This document shows positions 33,624 to 40,787 of a DNA stretch of 50,715 nucleotides, piece by piece; the first letter of the stretch is position 1, and each line of letters opens with the position of its first letter. The stretch comes from Bacillus fungorum (lineage in GTDB: Bacteria; Bacillota; Bacilli; Bacillales; Bacillaceae_G). A program made the position numbers and the translations under genes. The notes below the pieces were generated by a model. That model did no database searches, had not been told where the DNA came from, and was given only the letters and a program-made list of their open reading frames with translations. The stretch spans positions 1 to 50,715 of the forward strand of contig NZ_NWUW01000028.1 in NCBI RefSeq assembly GCF_002746455.1, given 5' to 3'.

Positions 33624-34211
33624 TTATTTTGTTTCACCATCGCCTTGCTGTGCATCAAACGTCCAAGTTAATTGTAACTTATCGCCTTGGAATTCATTTT
33701 GATCTTTTTTATTATCAACGAATTCAAATTTCACTTTGAATTTATCAGATTTACCTGCTGAAATACCTTTTTCATCCCAGAACCAAGCAGCTAAATCGTT
33801 ATTTACCGCAGTAAGTGTGTCACCCTTCAATTTATCTAGCGTTGTTTCTTTTACGATTGTTTCATGCTTGTCTACATTTTTTAAGAATGTTACTTTAATA
33901 TGTTTACCAAAATCATCTTTATTATCTTTCTTCACATCTTCAACATTGTAATCTGTTTTTAGTAGTACTTTTTTAATATCTAATGTCCCTTTATTTTCTA
34001 ATTTAAATTCTTTTTCAACTGTATCACCAGGCTTTAAATTCGATACATTAACAACTGTTGATGGATTTAATGCTAAATCAAGCGTACCAGACGCAAATGT
34101 ATTATTTGACACTTCTTTATCGCTAAAGTATGCAAATGTTCCTCCGCCAACTAATGCCGCTCCTAATACTGCTGATGCGATACCCATCCCTAATTTTTTC
34201 TTTAAAGTCAT
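33624..34211 (-). CDS. tasA: TasA, major biofilm fibre protein
   Basis: The 195-residue exported protein is the main amyloid-like/pilus-like fibre subunit of the matrix. It has a signal peptide and the SipW junction GGGTFAYFSDKEVSNNTF, followed by the beta-rich TasA fold (TLDLALNPSTVVNVSNLKPG). It is a close paralogue of CalY 1.3 kb away. ATG 34211 is chosen over the in-frame ATG at 34217, because AAGGGG is 8 nt from the former but 2 nt from the latter. It is downstream of sipW (60 bp gap) in the same operon. Confidence 0.93.
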   Translation of the reverse strand: MTLKKKLGMGIASAVLGAALVGGGTFAYFSDKEVSNNTFASGTLDLALNPSTVVNVSNLKPGDTVEKEFKLENKGTLDIKKVLLKTDYNVEDVKKDNKDDFGKHIKVTFLKNVDKHETIVKETTLDKLKGDTLTAVNNDLAAWFWDEKGISAGKSDKFKVKFEFVDNKKDQNEFQGDKLQLTWTFDAQQGDGETK

Positions 34212-34271
34212 GCCCATATCCCCTTAATATATATTTGTTAACTTCCTAACCGGAAAGTATAACCAAACGAA

Positions 34272-34841
34272 CTAGACGGATTGTTCTACTTTTTTCTCTT
34301 TCTTTTCTCCGTCGATGCTACGAATAGCACTAAAAATAGAAATCGCGGAATAGCCTAGTAAAAAGACTCCTGGAATAATAAGAAGCAAAGCAGCTCCAGC
34401 TTTTGAATTTGCATAGTTTAATGCATACCCTGCATAAGGAACTGTAATATCTGCATATTTCCCAATGACATTCTCCGCAAGCACTGGTTCTAAATCAGGG
34501 CCGTTGTTGTTATCCCCTTTTGTTTCATACATTACTTTTCCATTTGTATCTTTCACACCGATAATACGGTGAGTGATAATTTTTTCATCTTTCTCTTTAA
34601 AGGTAATAACATCACCTTTTTGATATTTAGAACCATCTTTCGTCGGTTCTATCGCAATGATTGATCCTGTTAAAAATGTTGGCTCCATCGATCCTGAAAG
34701 AACACTCTTAAATTGATATCCCATCACCGTTGGATCACCACCGCTCGCTTTTGAAGAAATAACTACAAAAGCTAAGCAAACCATTAACGCAAATAAAACA
34801 AATGAGATAACGTTGCTAATCACCTTCCAAATTAATTTCAT
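34272..34841 (-). CDS. sipW: Signal peptidase I SipW (ER type)
   Basis: The 189-residue membrane peptidase processes TasA and CalY precursors. It has an N-terminal membrane segment, the catalytic serine in SVLSGSMEPTF near residues 47-57, HRIIGV near 90 with the histidine that replaces lysine in ER-type enzymes, TKGDNNNGPD near 107, and a C-terminal membrane segment. ATG 34841 is chosen over an upstream start at 34886, because GGAGAGGGAGAG lies just before it. First gene of the sipW-tasA operon. Confidence 0.93.
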   Translation of the reverse strand: MKLIWKVISNVISFVLFALMVCLAFVVISSKASGGDPTVMGYQFKSVLSGSMEPTFLTGSIIAIEPTKDGSKYQKGDVITFKEKDEKIITHRIIGVKDTNGKVMYETKGDNNNGPDLEPVLAENVIGKYADITVPYAGYALNYANSKAGAALLLIIPGVFLLGYSAISIFSAIRSIDGEKKEKKVEQSV

Positions 34842-34897
34842 CGTTTCTCTCCCTCTCCGCTGTTTTATATTATTTGAAGTATGCAATATTCACCTTC

Positions 34898-34913
34898 GTT
34901 CTTTAACAAGAAC
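34898..34913. promoter_or_regulatory. SinR operator of sipW-tasA
   Basis: GTTCTT-TAAC-AAGAAC is a perfect inverted repeat of the SinR half-site GTTCTYT. It lies 10 bp downstream of a -10 box TATATT (minus strand, 34924-34929). Confidence 0.78.
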
Positions 34914-34984
34914 ACAAGTAAATAATATAACGAACTAAATGGAAATGCAATAAGAAAATTTATAATTATCAGTTATTTCCAACA

Positions 34985-35022
34985 TAAAAAAAGACTGTGA
35001 CAAAGTCTCTTCACAGTCTTTT
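34985..35022 (-). terminator. Terminator of the carboxypeptidase gene
   Basis: AAAAGACTGTGA pairs perfectly with TCACAGTCTTTT, with a T run on the minus strand. Confidence 0.87.
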
Positions 35023-35033
35023 AAACTAGTAAT

Positions 35034-36320
35034 TTATTTTTCTTCTGATCCCATTCCTTTTGTATTTCGGCGTAGCACTACAAATAAAATGGCTCCAAAT
35101 AATATGGCAGCACCTATCCCAATGCTTATCATTTTCACATTTGAGTCTTTTACTTCAGGCTCAACCGTATCTTTTTTAGGCATCGCAAAAGTAACATCTT
35201 CTTTAGAAAGAACATTTATCGTCGCAATTGTTTGATTATTTTTCGTAATATCAACTGCACCAACTACCTCACCACGATGAATTCCTTTATGATACAAAGA
35301 ATCTTTATCTAATGAAGCAGCACGGAAAGTCGTCCTCACATTTTTCCCTTCATCTTTCTTAAGCATCAGTTCTGCACTTTGTTCAAGTTCGCTATCAATA
35401 TCTTTATTTAAATACGTTGTCTTTTGATGCCAACTATGTTTATCTAGTACAGTTTGCTTCACAAATTGACCGAAAGAATAGTCCGCCATCTGCTTTAAAT
35501 CTTCATAAATTTCAGGTCTTTGAGAAGCCATTACTACATTTATAATACGATTTCCATCCTTCTCATTTAATAAAACGAGTGTATTGCGCGCTTCATTTGT
35601 AAAACCCGTCTTCCCACCAATACTAAATGGATTTTCAAAATAAGTAGATTTATTAAAAATAGACACCGTCTGCCTAGATGTCGTAACTGTCGTTCTTTTC
35701 GTGTTCATCGCTTGTAAAATTTCAGGATACTTTTGTACACCTCTTGTAATCATGGCCATATCAAATGGCGTAGTATAATGATTCGGATCATGCAATCCAT
35801 TCGGTGTGACAAAATGACTATCTATAGCTCCTAATTGCTTCGCTCTCTCATTCATCATATTAGCAAAATTCTCAACACTTCCACCAATACGCTCCGCAAT
35901 CGCATACGACACATCATTCGCACTCAGCACCATTAAAATCATAAGTGCAGTATTTCTATTAACCGTCTCACCAGGTTGAAACTCAATTTGATAATTACTC
36001 TTCTCTTGATCTAATGCTAATTGTGAAAACGTAAATTGATCCTCTGGTTTCGTATGCTCCATAAGTAAAATCGCCGTTAACACTTTTGTCATACTAGCCG
36101 GAAATGCACGATGATGTGCGTTTTTATCGTACAAAACATCTCCAGTTTTCGCATCAATCGTAGTTGCAAACTGACTAAAAACATTTGGCCCTTCCTTAGG
36201 TGGTGGTGCCACTTGTTCTGGATTCACTCCAATATTTGTCTCAGCACGTAACGTCATAGGTGTTAAAAAAAACAAACAAATAACGGTAATAAAAGCCAAG
36301 ATTTTTTTAAAATTTACCAT
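35034..36320 (-). CDS. D-alanyl-D-alanine carboxypeptidase (DacF/DacA type)
   Basis: The 428-residue penicillin-binding protein trims pentapeptides in peptidoglycan. After a signal peptide (cleavage near residue 27) it shows the three active-site motifs: SMTK near 78 in PASMTKVLTAILL, SAND near 138 and KTGFT near 237. A C-terminal membrane helix (ISIGIGAAILFGAILFVV) followed by a basic tail anchors it, rather than the amphipathic helix usual in DacA. ATG 36320 is preferred over longer starts because AAAGGGAGAG precedes it. It is separately transcribed from sipW. Confidence 0.9.
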   Translation of the reverse strand: MVNFKKILAFITVICLFFLTPMTLRAETNIGVNPEQVAPPPKEGPNVFSQFATTIDAKTGDVLYDKNAHHRAFPASMTKVLTAILLMEHTKPEDQFTFSQLALDQEKSNYQIEFQPGETVNRNTALMILMVLSANDVSYAIAERIGGSVENFANMMNERAKQLGAIDSHFVTPNGLHDPNHYTTPFDMAMITRGVQKYPEILQAMNTKRTTVTTSRQTVSIFNKSTYFENPFSIGGKTGFTNEARNTLVLLNEKDGNRIINVVMASQRPEIYEDLKQMADYSFGQFVKQTVLDKHSWHQKTTYLNKDIDSELEQSAELMLKKDEGKNVRTTFRAASLDKDSLYHKGIHRGEVVGAVDITKNNQTIATINVLSKEDVTFAMPKKDTVEPEVKDSNVKMISIGIGAAILFGAILFVVLRRNTKGMGSEEK

Positions 36321-36474
36321 ATGACTCTCCCTTTTCATATACTCCCACAGTAAAAAAACTGAATCTACCAATTCATATGCAATTTGTATTAAATTGGAAG
36401 AATATTAACTGTTTTTTACTATATCATACTTTTACGATAAAGAACATAAATATACAATAAAAAATAAGAAAGAA

Positions 36475-36702
36475 TTATTCTTTCTTATCCTTCTCATCAA
36501 TCAATGAATCTATTAAATTTTGACTAGCTTCCTCAGGTGTAATCTCATCTGTCATCCCCATAAACGACCAACCTTTAGAATCGACCCACTCAACAAACTC
36601 TTGTAAAAACTCATCATGTGTAACATCCACATCAAGAATCGAGCCATTAATCGAAATCGTTCTATTTCTAGATACGCGCATCTTGAACGTTTTCCTTACC
36701 AT
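36475..36702 (-). CDS. Small conserved hypothetical protein
   Basis: The 75-residue soluble protein begins with a basic strand-rich segment (MVRKTFKMRVSRNRTISING). It contains HDEFLQEFVEWVDSKGW near residues 29-45 and ends in an acidic helix. No known family is recognised. GTAGAGGGAGAAT precedes the ATG. Confidence 0.75.
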   Translation of the reverse strand: MVRKTFKMRVSRNRTISINGSILDVDVTHDEFLQEFVEWVDSKGWSFMGMTDEITPEEASQNLIDSLIDEKDKKE

Positions 36703-36987
36703 TACAATAATTCTCCCTCTACTCTTGAATATTTATAAAATAATCTTGTATCTCTGTTATACATGATTTTAAGTAAATTGTAAAAAGGATATATTGGCCA
36801 ATTTGGATCTTGAAACTGCAAATCTATCATCCTACAAAAATGTCAAACAATATGTAAATGATTATAAACTACTAAATAAATTCACATAAAAACAAACCGA
36901 CTTATATTTTATCACACCGAATACAAATGATTTTAGTACAATAAAATGGAATATATTAGAAAACACCTGAAAACGAGGAGGAACTCC

Positions 36988-37212
36988 ATGGCGCGCTGTA
37001 CGTTTTGTAAAACGAAATGGAAAGTAAAAGATGTATGGTCGATACTAGTGACATTTGAAAAAGATTGTCCGTATTGTTTTGGAAGGCAATATCTATCAAA
37101 GAAAACAGTGAACGCTATGCCAGAACTTTTAAGCTTACCTTTACACTTCCTATTCCCTTTTCTTGTTGATTTAAGTGATGAAGGTCCTTGGGATTGGTAT
37201 AGAAAAAAATAA
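36988..37212 (+). CDS. Small CxxC...CxxC protein
   Basis: The 74-residue protein has CTFC at residues 4-7 and CPYC near 27, separated by about 19 residues, so it probably forms a zinc ribbon. This agrees with the family called cxxc_20_cxxc in Bacillus. The tail is hydrophobic (LLSLPLHFLFPFLVDL). AGGAGGAA lies just before ATG 36988, so the longer frame from 36946 is rejected. Function unknown. Confidence 0.75.
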   Translation: MARCTFCKTKWKVKDVWSILVTFEKDCPYCFGRQYLSKKTVNAMPELLSLPLHFLFPFLVDLSDEGPWDWYRKK

Positions 37213-37325
37213 TATAACCGCTTTATTCGAACCCACCTTTCATTAAATTCTCTACTTATATATTCTTTAATACACTACTAGCGTACTTCCAAATACTTTC
37301 CTTTCAAAAGATTAATATAAAAATA

Positions 37326-37354
37326 TTGTAAAATTTCAGTTAATTATATATAAT
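37326..37354 (+). promoter_or_regulatory. Promoter of the tRNA-Val gene
   Basis: TTGTAA (37326-37331) and TATAAT (37349-37354) are spaced by 17 bp, about 47 bp before the tRNA. Confidence 0.7.
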
Positions 37355-37400
37355 TACTTTAGCATAAAAATTAAAGATGCTGTTACATACACATTTTGAA

Positions 37401-37473
37401 GATCCCGTAGCTCAGCAGGGAGAGCGCCACCTTGACAGGGTGGAGGTCGTGAGTTCGAGCCTCTCCGGGGTCA
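37401..37473 (+). tRNA. tRNA-Val (anticodon GAC), solitary and diverged
   Basis: The cloverleaf folds as acceptor GATCCCG/CGGGGTC, D-arm GCTC/GAGC and anticodon stem CCACC/GGTGG with loop TTGACAG (anticodon GAC). A TTCGAGC T-loop and discriminator A complete it. CCA is not encoded. The acceptor has a T-G pair at 3-70, and the T-stem GTGAG/CTCTC has a T-T mismatch. It has its own promoter and terminator. Confidence 0.9.
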
Positions 37474-37474
37474 T

Positions 37475-37525
37475 AAAAAAGAGACACCATATCAACCTTC
37501 TACGTGATATGGTGTCTCTTTTTTT
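37475..37525. terminator. Terminator after the tRNA gene
   Basis: A 20-bp perfect stem, with arms 37475-37494 and 37505-37524, has A and T runs on both sides. It serves the tRNA and the convergent lipoprotein gene. Confidence 0.9.
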
Positions 37526-37536
37526 ATCTAATTCAA

Positions 37537-38133
37537 TTACTTCCCACCAAACATCTTCTCCAAAGAATTCGCATTAGCAAACAATACTTCTTTCAAGTTA
37601 TCATCAGCAACGATTTTATAGTCGCCACCTTTGTCTTTCTTTAAGTTCAATGTAACTTTGCGAGTTGCCATTGCTGCATCTTTATCCGCTAAGTTTTTGA
37701 CGATAGTTGATGTCATTGTTTTTTCGATTGCTTTTTCAGATTGTTCTTTGTCTTCGCTAAAAGCGCTAGCAAAGGCCATTGGCATAACTTCTCCCACAGC
37801 TTTTGTTACAGCAACAGATAGATCGGCAGATGTAATTTCCACTTGCACTTCTGCTTTGTCATCCTTTTTCGATACTTCTTCTAGCTTTTCAAATTTAAAG
37901 TTTTTCGTAATTGCACTTAGCATTGCTTTTGCCTCAGCATCATCTGTTTTTTCATTTAGTTTATTAAATTCCTTGTCACTCTCAACAAATGTACGAGCCT
38001 TTTCTACATCACCTTTTTGTATCGCTGTTAAAAATTCTTCTGTAGTATCTTTCGGATTTGCACACCCTGCTAAAACACCTACTGTTAATCCTACTACCAT
38101 CATTAACAGTAATAATTTCTTTATCTTTTGCAC
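37537..38133 (-). CDS. Putative lipoprotein, not recognised
   Basis: The 198-residue product has a lipoprotein signal with VLAGC (cysteine near residue 24). A globular domain follows that starts DTTEEFLTAIQKGDVEKARTF, a pattern shared by DUF4878/DUF5105-like lipoproteins. GTG 38133 is preferred as start: AGGAG lies 7 nt before it but only 1-2 nt before an in-frame ATG at 38139. Single-gene unit; function unknown. Confidence 0.8.
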   Translation of the reverse strand: MQKIKKLLLLMMVVGLTVGVLAGCANPKDTTEEFLTAIQKGDVEKARTFVESDKEFNKLNEKTDDAEAKAMLSAITKNFKFEKLEEVSKKDDKAEVQVEITSADLSVAVTKAVGEVMPMAFASAFSEDKEQSEKAIEKTMTSTIVKNLADKDAAMATRKVTLNLKKDKGGDYKIVADDNLKEVLFANANSLEKMFGGK

Positions 38134-38258
38134 GCTCATTCTCCTCTTATCTTTTCTAGTAAGTCAGCATTATACAATAGTATGAAACTGACATTACAAA
38201 CGTTTTTTAGTATAACATTTATATGATTTATTTTCTATTCATTCCCAACAGATAAGAA

Positions 38259-38281
38259 GCCTTGTAGCATTCCTACAAGGC
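38259..38281. terminator. Possible weak terminator hairpin
   Basis: GCCTTGTAG and CTACAAGGC are perfect arms. The minus-strand side lacks a strong T run, so termination of the upstream minus-strand gene is uncertain. Confidence 0.45.
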
Positions 38282-38290
38282 CCTTTTCTA

Positions 38291-38836
38291 TCAATCCGTA
38301 TCCGCAGCACAAATGAACCACAATTTATGCTCCTTACTATCTAACACCATCCAAGTATTATCCCATGCAACATCATAAAACCAATCTGTCCAAGGAGCAT
38401 GACTTTCGAATGCTATAATATCCTCATAACGATCTTGGAACATATATTGGCATACATCGCTCGCTAATTGCTTCGCGATTACCATTCTCTCCGGAAAGTA
38501 TTTATATGCTCCTCCTCTTATAATTTGAAATGCAATACTCCCATCAAGCATTACCGCACTTCTATATTGAAATTGAGATTTATATTTTTCTGATGTATGT
38601 ATTTTTAATTCCTCTAAGTCTTGGATTATATCTAAAGAACTGAAGATTTTTCTAAAAAAATGCTCGTATCTATCTCTTTCATAAGGTATTTCTTTGAAAA
38701 CTTGTTCGTCATGTACTTTAAAACAGCTTATTATTGCGCCACCATTTAAGTTTTGTTCCTTAAACGTGTTTATAATTTTCTCAATAGATGAGTCATTCGT
38801 TTCTATTTTTTCAAAAGTTCCTGCTTTCCATCTCAT
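38291..38836 (-). CDS. Hypothetical protein, not recognised
   Basis: The 181-residue soluble protein has no signal peptide or membrane helix. It is rich in aromatic residues near the C-terminus (HAPWTDWFYDVAWDNTWMVLD near residues 146-166). ATG 38836 is preferred over an in-frame GTG at 38845, because GAGAG is too close to the GTG. No family is recognised. Confidence 0.75.
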   Translation of the reverse strand: MRWKAGTFEKIETNDSSIEKIINTFKEQNLNGGAIISCFKVHDEQVFKEIPYERDRYEHFFRKIFSSLDIIQDLEELKIHTSEKYKSQFQYRSAVMLDGSIAFQIIRGGAYKYFPERMVIAKQLASDVCQYMFQDRYEDIIAFESHAPWTDWFYDVAWDNTWMVLDSKEHKLWFICAADTD

Positions 38837-38883
38837 AATGCCCACTACTCTCTATTAAAAATTTGTTTCTTCATTATAAATAG

Positions 38884-38916
38884 CAAAATAAAAACCAGCA
38901 ACTTTAAGATTGCTGG
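38884..38916 (-). terminator. Terminator after the 57-residue ORF
   Basis: On the minus strand CCAGCAA pairs with TTGCTGG, followed by TTTTTATTT. It directly follows the stop codon of the small ORF. Confidence 0.8.
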
Positions 38917-38917
38917 C

Positions 38918-39091
38918 TTATCTCTTATTCATATTCGAAAAAACAATAACAATTGCTCCAAGTACATAATGCCCCGCTACCATCCACATACTTCGATCAA
39001 AGATCATAAGCGATAACCAAAGCGATATATTCATAGCAGCAAATAATAAGTATAAAATAAAGTCTCTCTTTTGTAGTGCCCCTCTATTCAT
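38918..39091 (-). CDS. Small two-helix membrane protein or remnant (57 residues)
   Basis: The frame encodes 57 residues beginning MNRGALQKRDFILYLLF, with two hydrophobic segments (about 11-31 and 36-51). A terminator lies right after its stop. No clear ribosome-binding site precedes the ATG and none of the alternative starts is better, so it may be a degenerate gene end. It is below the usual length cut-off for ORF calling. Confidence 0.45.
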   Translation of the reverse strand: MNRGALQKRDFILYLLFAAMNISLWLSLMIFDRSMWMVAGHYVLGAIVIVFSNMNKR

Positions 39092-39124
39092 TACATGGGT
39101 ATTTTAGGGTTTTATACCAAAAAG

Positions 39125-39147
39125 AAAAACCTCACTAAAGTAAGGTT
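39125..39147 (-). terminator. Terminator of the XRE/membrane-protein gene set
   Basis: AACCTCACT and AGTAAGGTT pair with one mismatch, with a T run on the minus strand, 13 bp after the stop codon of the 60-residue gene. Confidence 0.72.
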
Positions 39148-39160
39148 CCATTTTTATATT

Positions 39161-39343
39161 CTATAGTGATTGATTTATTAAAACGATCATTACAATAATC
39201 GCTATAAACATAACAACTAAACAGCCGATCATTTTATAAAAGCCTCTTTTCGTTAACGTTCCACCTTGAACGTCTTTCCGAATAAATAAGAATACGGCTA
39301 AAAATAATACAAGCCCAATGCCAAAAGCATACATCATTTGCAT
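39161..39343 (-). CDS. Small two-helix membrane protein
   Basis: The 60-residue product has a helix at about 3-21 and another at about 38-57, joined by a basic loop (RKDVQGGTLTKRGFYK). AAAGGAAG precedes the ATG. It is the third gene of a set headed by an XRE regulator (28 bp gap). Function unknown. Confidence 0.72.
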   Translation of the reverse strand: MQMMYAFGIGLVLFLAVFLFIRKDVQGGTLTKRGFYKMIGCLVVMFIAIIVMIVLINQSL

Positions 39344-39371
39344 ATGTTAATCTTCCTTTCTCTCTTCCATC

Positions 39372-39749
39372 TTAATATCTTTTCGATAAAACAACAAATG
39401 AGATAAAAACTGTACTCATCGTAAGTGCCATAAGTATGTTCAATAGTTCAGTAGCAGATAGTGTAAGTATTTTTAAATTTAAGCCGATAGAGAAAAGAAG
39501 ATAATATGCGGTTAGTGCAAAAAAGGTCACGAACATTCCTTTATAACGAATGAGTTTCATTCGCTCATCTTTTTCTTTAAATTGTGGGTGCAAGTAACTT
39601 AAGCAGAAACTCATAATCATCATCCCAAGTAATGGATAAGTTATAGCCGGCGGGGCAGAATGCGTCATTATACCTGTTAATATCATAAATCCACTCATAA
39701 ATAGAAAAATAATTCCCATAATAACGAAGTACTTTTGTGAATAGTTCAT
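39372..39749 (-). CDS. Membrane protein paired with an XRE regulator
   Basis: The 125-residue protein has about four membrane segments and a charged middle loop (HPQFKEKDERMKLIRYKG near residues 54-71). It starts 2 nt after the stop of the regulator gene, whose 3' end (GGGGAGGAG) supplies the ribosome site. This pairing is common in Firmicutes; the role is not established. Confidence 0.8.
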   Translation of the reverse strand: MNYSQKYFVIMGIIFLFMSGFMILTGIMTHSAPPAITYPLLGMMIMSFCLSYLHPQFKEKDERMKLIRYKGMFVTFFALTAYYLLFSIGLNLKILTLSATELLNILMALTMSTVFISFVVLSKRY

Positions 39750-39751
39750 CT

Positions 39752-39961
39752 TTACTCCTCCCCTTCTTTTCCTTCATACATAAATACATGTTCTATCGTT
39801 GTCTGAAATGTTTTTGCTATTTCAAATGCTAATGGAAGTGATGGATCGTATTTTCCTTTTTCAATTGAAATGATGGTTTGTCTGGAAACTCCAAGTTTCT
39901 CAGCCAATTTTTCTTGAGATAGTCCAAATTTTTTTCGGTATTCGACCATTTTATTTTCCAA
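39752..39961 (-). CDS. Small XRE-family regulator (YozG-like)
   Basis: The 69-residue DNA-binding protein consists of one helix-turn-helix (LSQEKLAEKLGVSRQTIISIEKG near residues 14-36). The start is TTG with GGAGGGAG 8 nt upstream. It heads a small operon with two membrane proteins and probably regulates it. Confidence 0.88.
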   Translation of the reverse strand: MENKMVEYRKKFGLSQEKLAEKLGVSRQTIISIEKGKYDPSLPLAFEIAKTFQTTIEHVFMYEGKEGEE

Positions 39962-40414
39962 GGAAATATCTCCCTCCTCCCTTATACCGAGTATACATGT
40001 AAAGTAAACTTTACGTCAAGCTTCCTTTACATTAGTTTTGATTATTATTCACGCTATTTATATAGAAGAAACTTTTTCAATTTCAGTACGTCTATTTTGA
40101 AACAAAACACGGAACACTGTAAATAACCGTTACTATATCTCCTCCTCTCTTTTTTTAAAATTTAATATCTCCATATTGGTTTTATCCTTTTAAAATATTT
40201 CATTTATCTCTTTATTCCACAAAATGCGTTATTGGTTTTAAAGTGTTTTTCGTCATATTTATAGAAACTAACTGTTTATGAAGCATTTTTTATGTTTAGC
40301 AACTTTTTTTGTAGAAATCCTTCATTTTCCTTTCAATATTTAACACTATCTAAATAAAGTTTACATTAAATTCATAATTTTTTATTTTTTATACTATATT
40401 CCGTTATATTGTTG

Positions 40415-40420
40415 TATAAT
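40415..40420 (+). promoter_or_regulatory. Probable -10 box of odhAB
   Basis: A TATAAT hexamer lies here in GTTGTATAATATC. The -35 region (TACTAT 17 bp upstream) is poor. The cre-like site starts 6 bp downstream. Confidence 0.5.
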
Positions 40421-40425
40421 ATCAA

Positions 40426-40439
40426 TGAAAGCGCTTATT
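40426..40439. promoter_or_regulatory. CcpA site (cre) at the odhAB promoter
   Basis: TGAAAGCGCTTATT matches the cre consensus TGWAARCGYTWNCW at 13 of 14 positions. It overlaps the probable transcription start, a position where CcpA blocks initiation. Catabolite repression of odhAB is known in B. subtilis. Confidence 0.68.
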
Positions 40440-40787
40440 ATTTCAATATACATAATTCGAACTTATTTTTACCGAAACATTCTAACTATTATACTTATAT
40501 TTACATGCAACAATTTTAGTTATTTGTATAGGTATACCAAATATATCCACCCCATTTTTCTGTAAAATTACTTTATAGCATGAAAGATTAACTTGGGTGA
40601 TAAGTTATTGTGAATGTTTTTTTACAAAACAGATAAGTAATAGTGTTTGGTATTATGTAAATTATTGTAATAACATAAGAGTAAAGAAAAACATTTACAT
40701 TGATTATTGGTTCATCAATTATTGAAAAGAGCAAAATGCACCTTTTTGTATGGAAAAAGGATTATATGCATTGGGAGGTTTAAACAA

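Larger units (their letters stand above)
39962..40787. other. Gene-free AT-rich region upstream of odhAB
   Basis: About 0.8 kb contain no open frame with a ribosome site. The right half holds the probable odhA promoter with a cre-like site and a leader of about 360 nt. The left half must hold the promoter of the minus-strand XRE operon. No known riboswitch motif is recognised. Confidence 0.6.

Noticed and set aside
37401..38133. Integration site of a mobile element at the tRNA 3' end
   Set aside because: No integrase and no repeated tRNA 3' segment are seen downstream; a normal terminator and a lipoprotein gene follow.
39161..39961. Toxin-antitoxin module
   Set aside because: An XRE regulator followed by membrane proteins superficially fits, but no toxin family is recognised and the arrangement is common for housekeeping-type regulator/membrane pairs.
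40707..40787. In-frame N-terminal extension of odhA by 27 codons
   Set aside because: No ribosome site precedes it, while GGGAGG is correctly placed for ATG 40788, and OdhA homologues start at that point.
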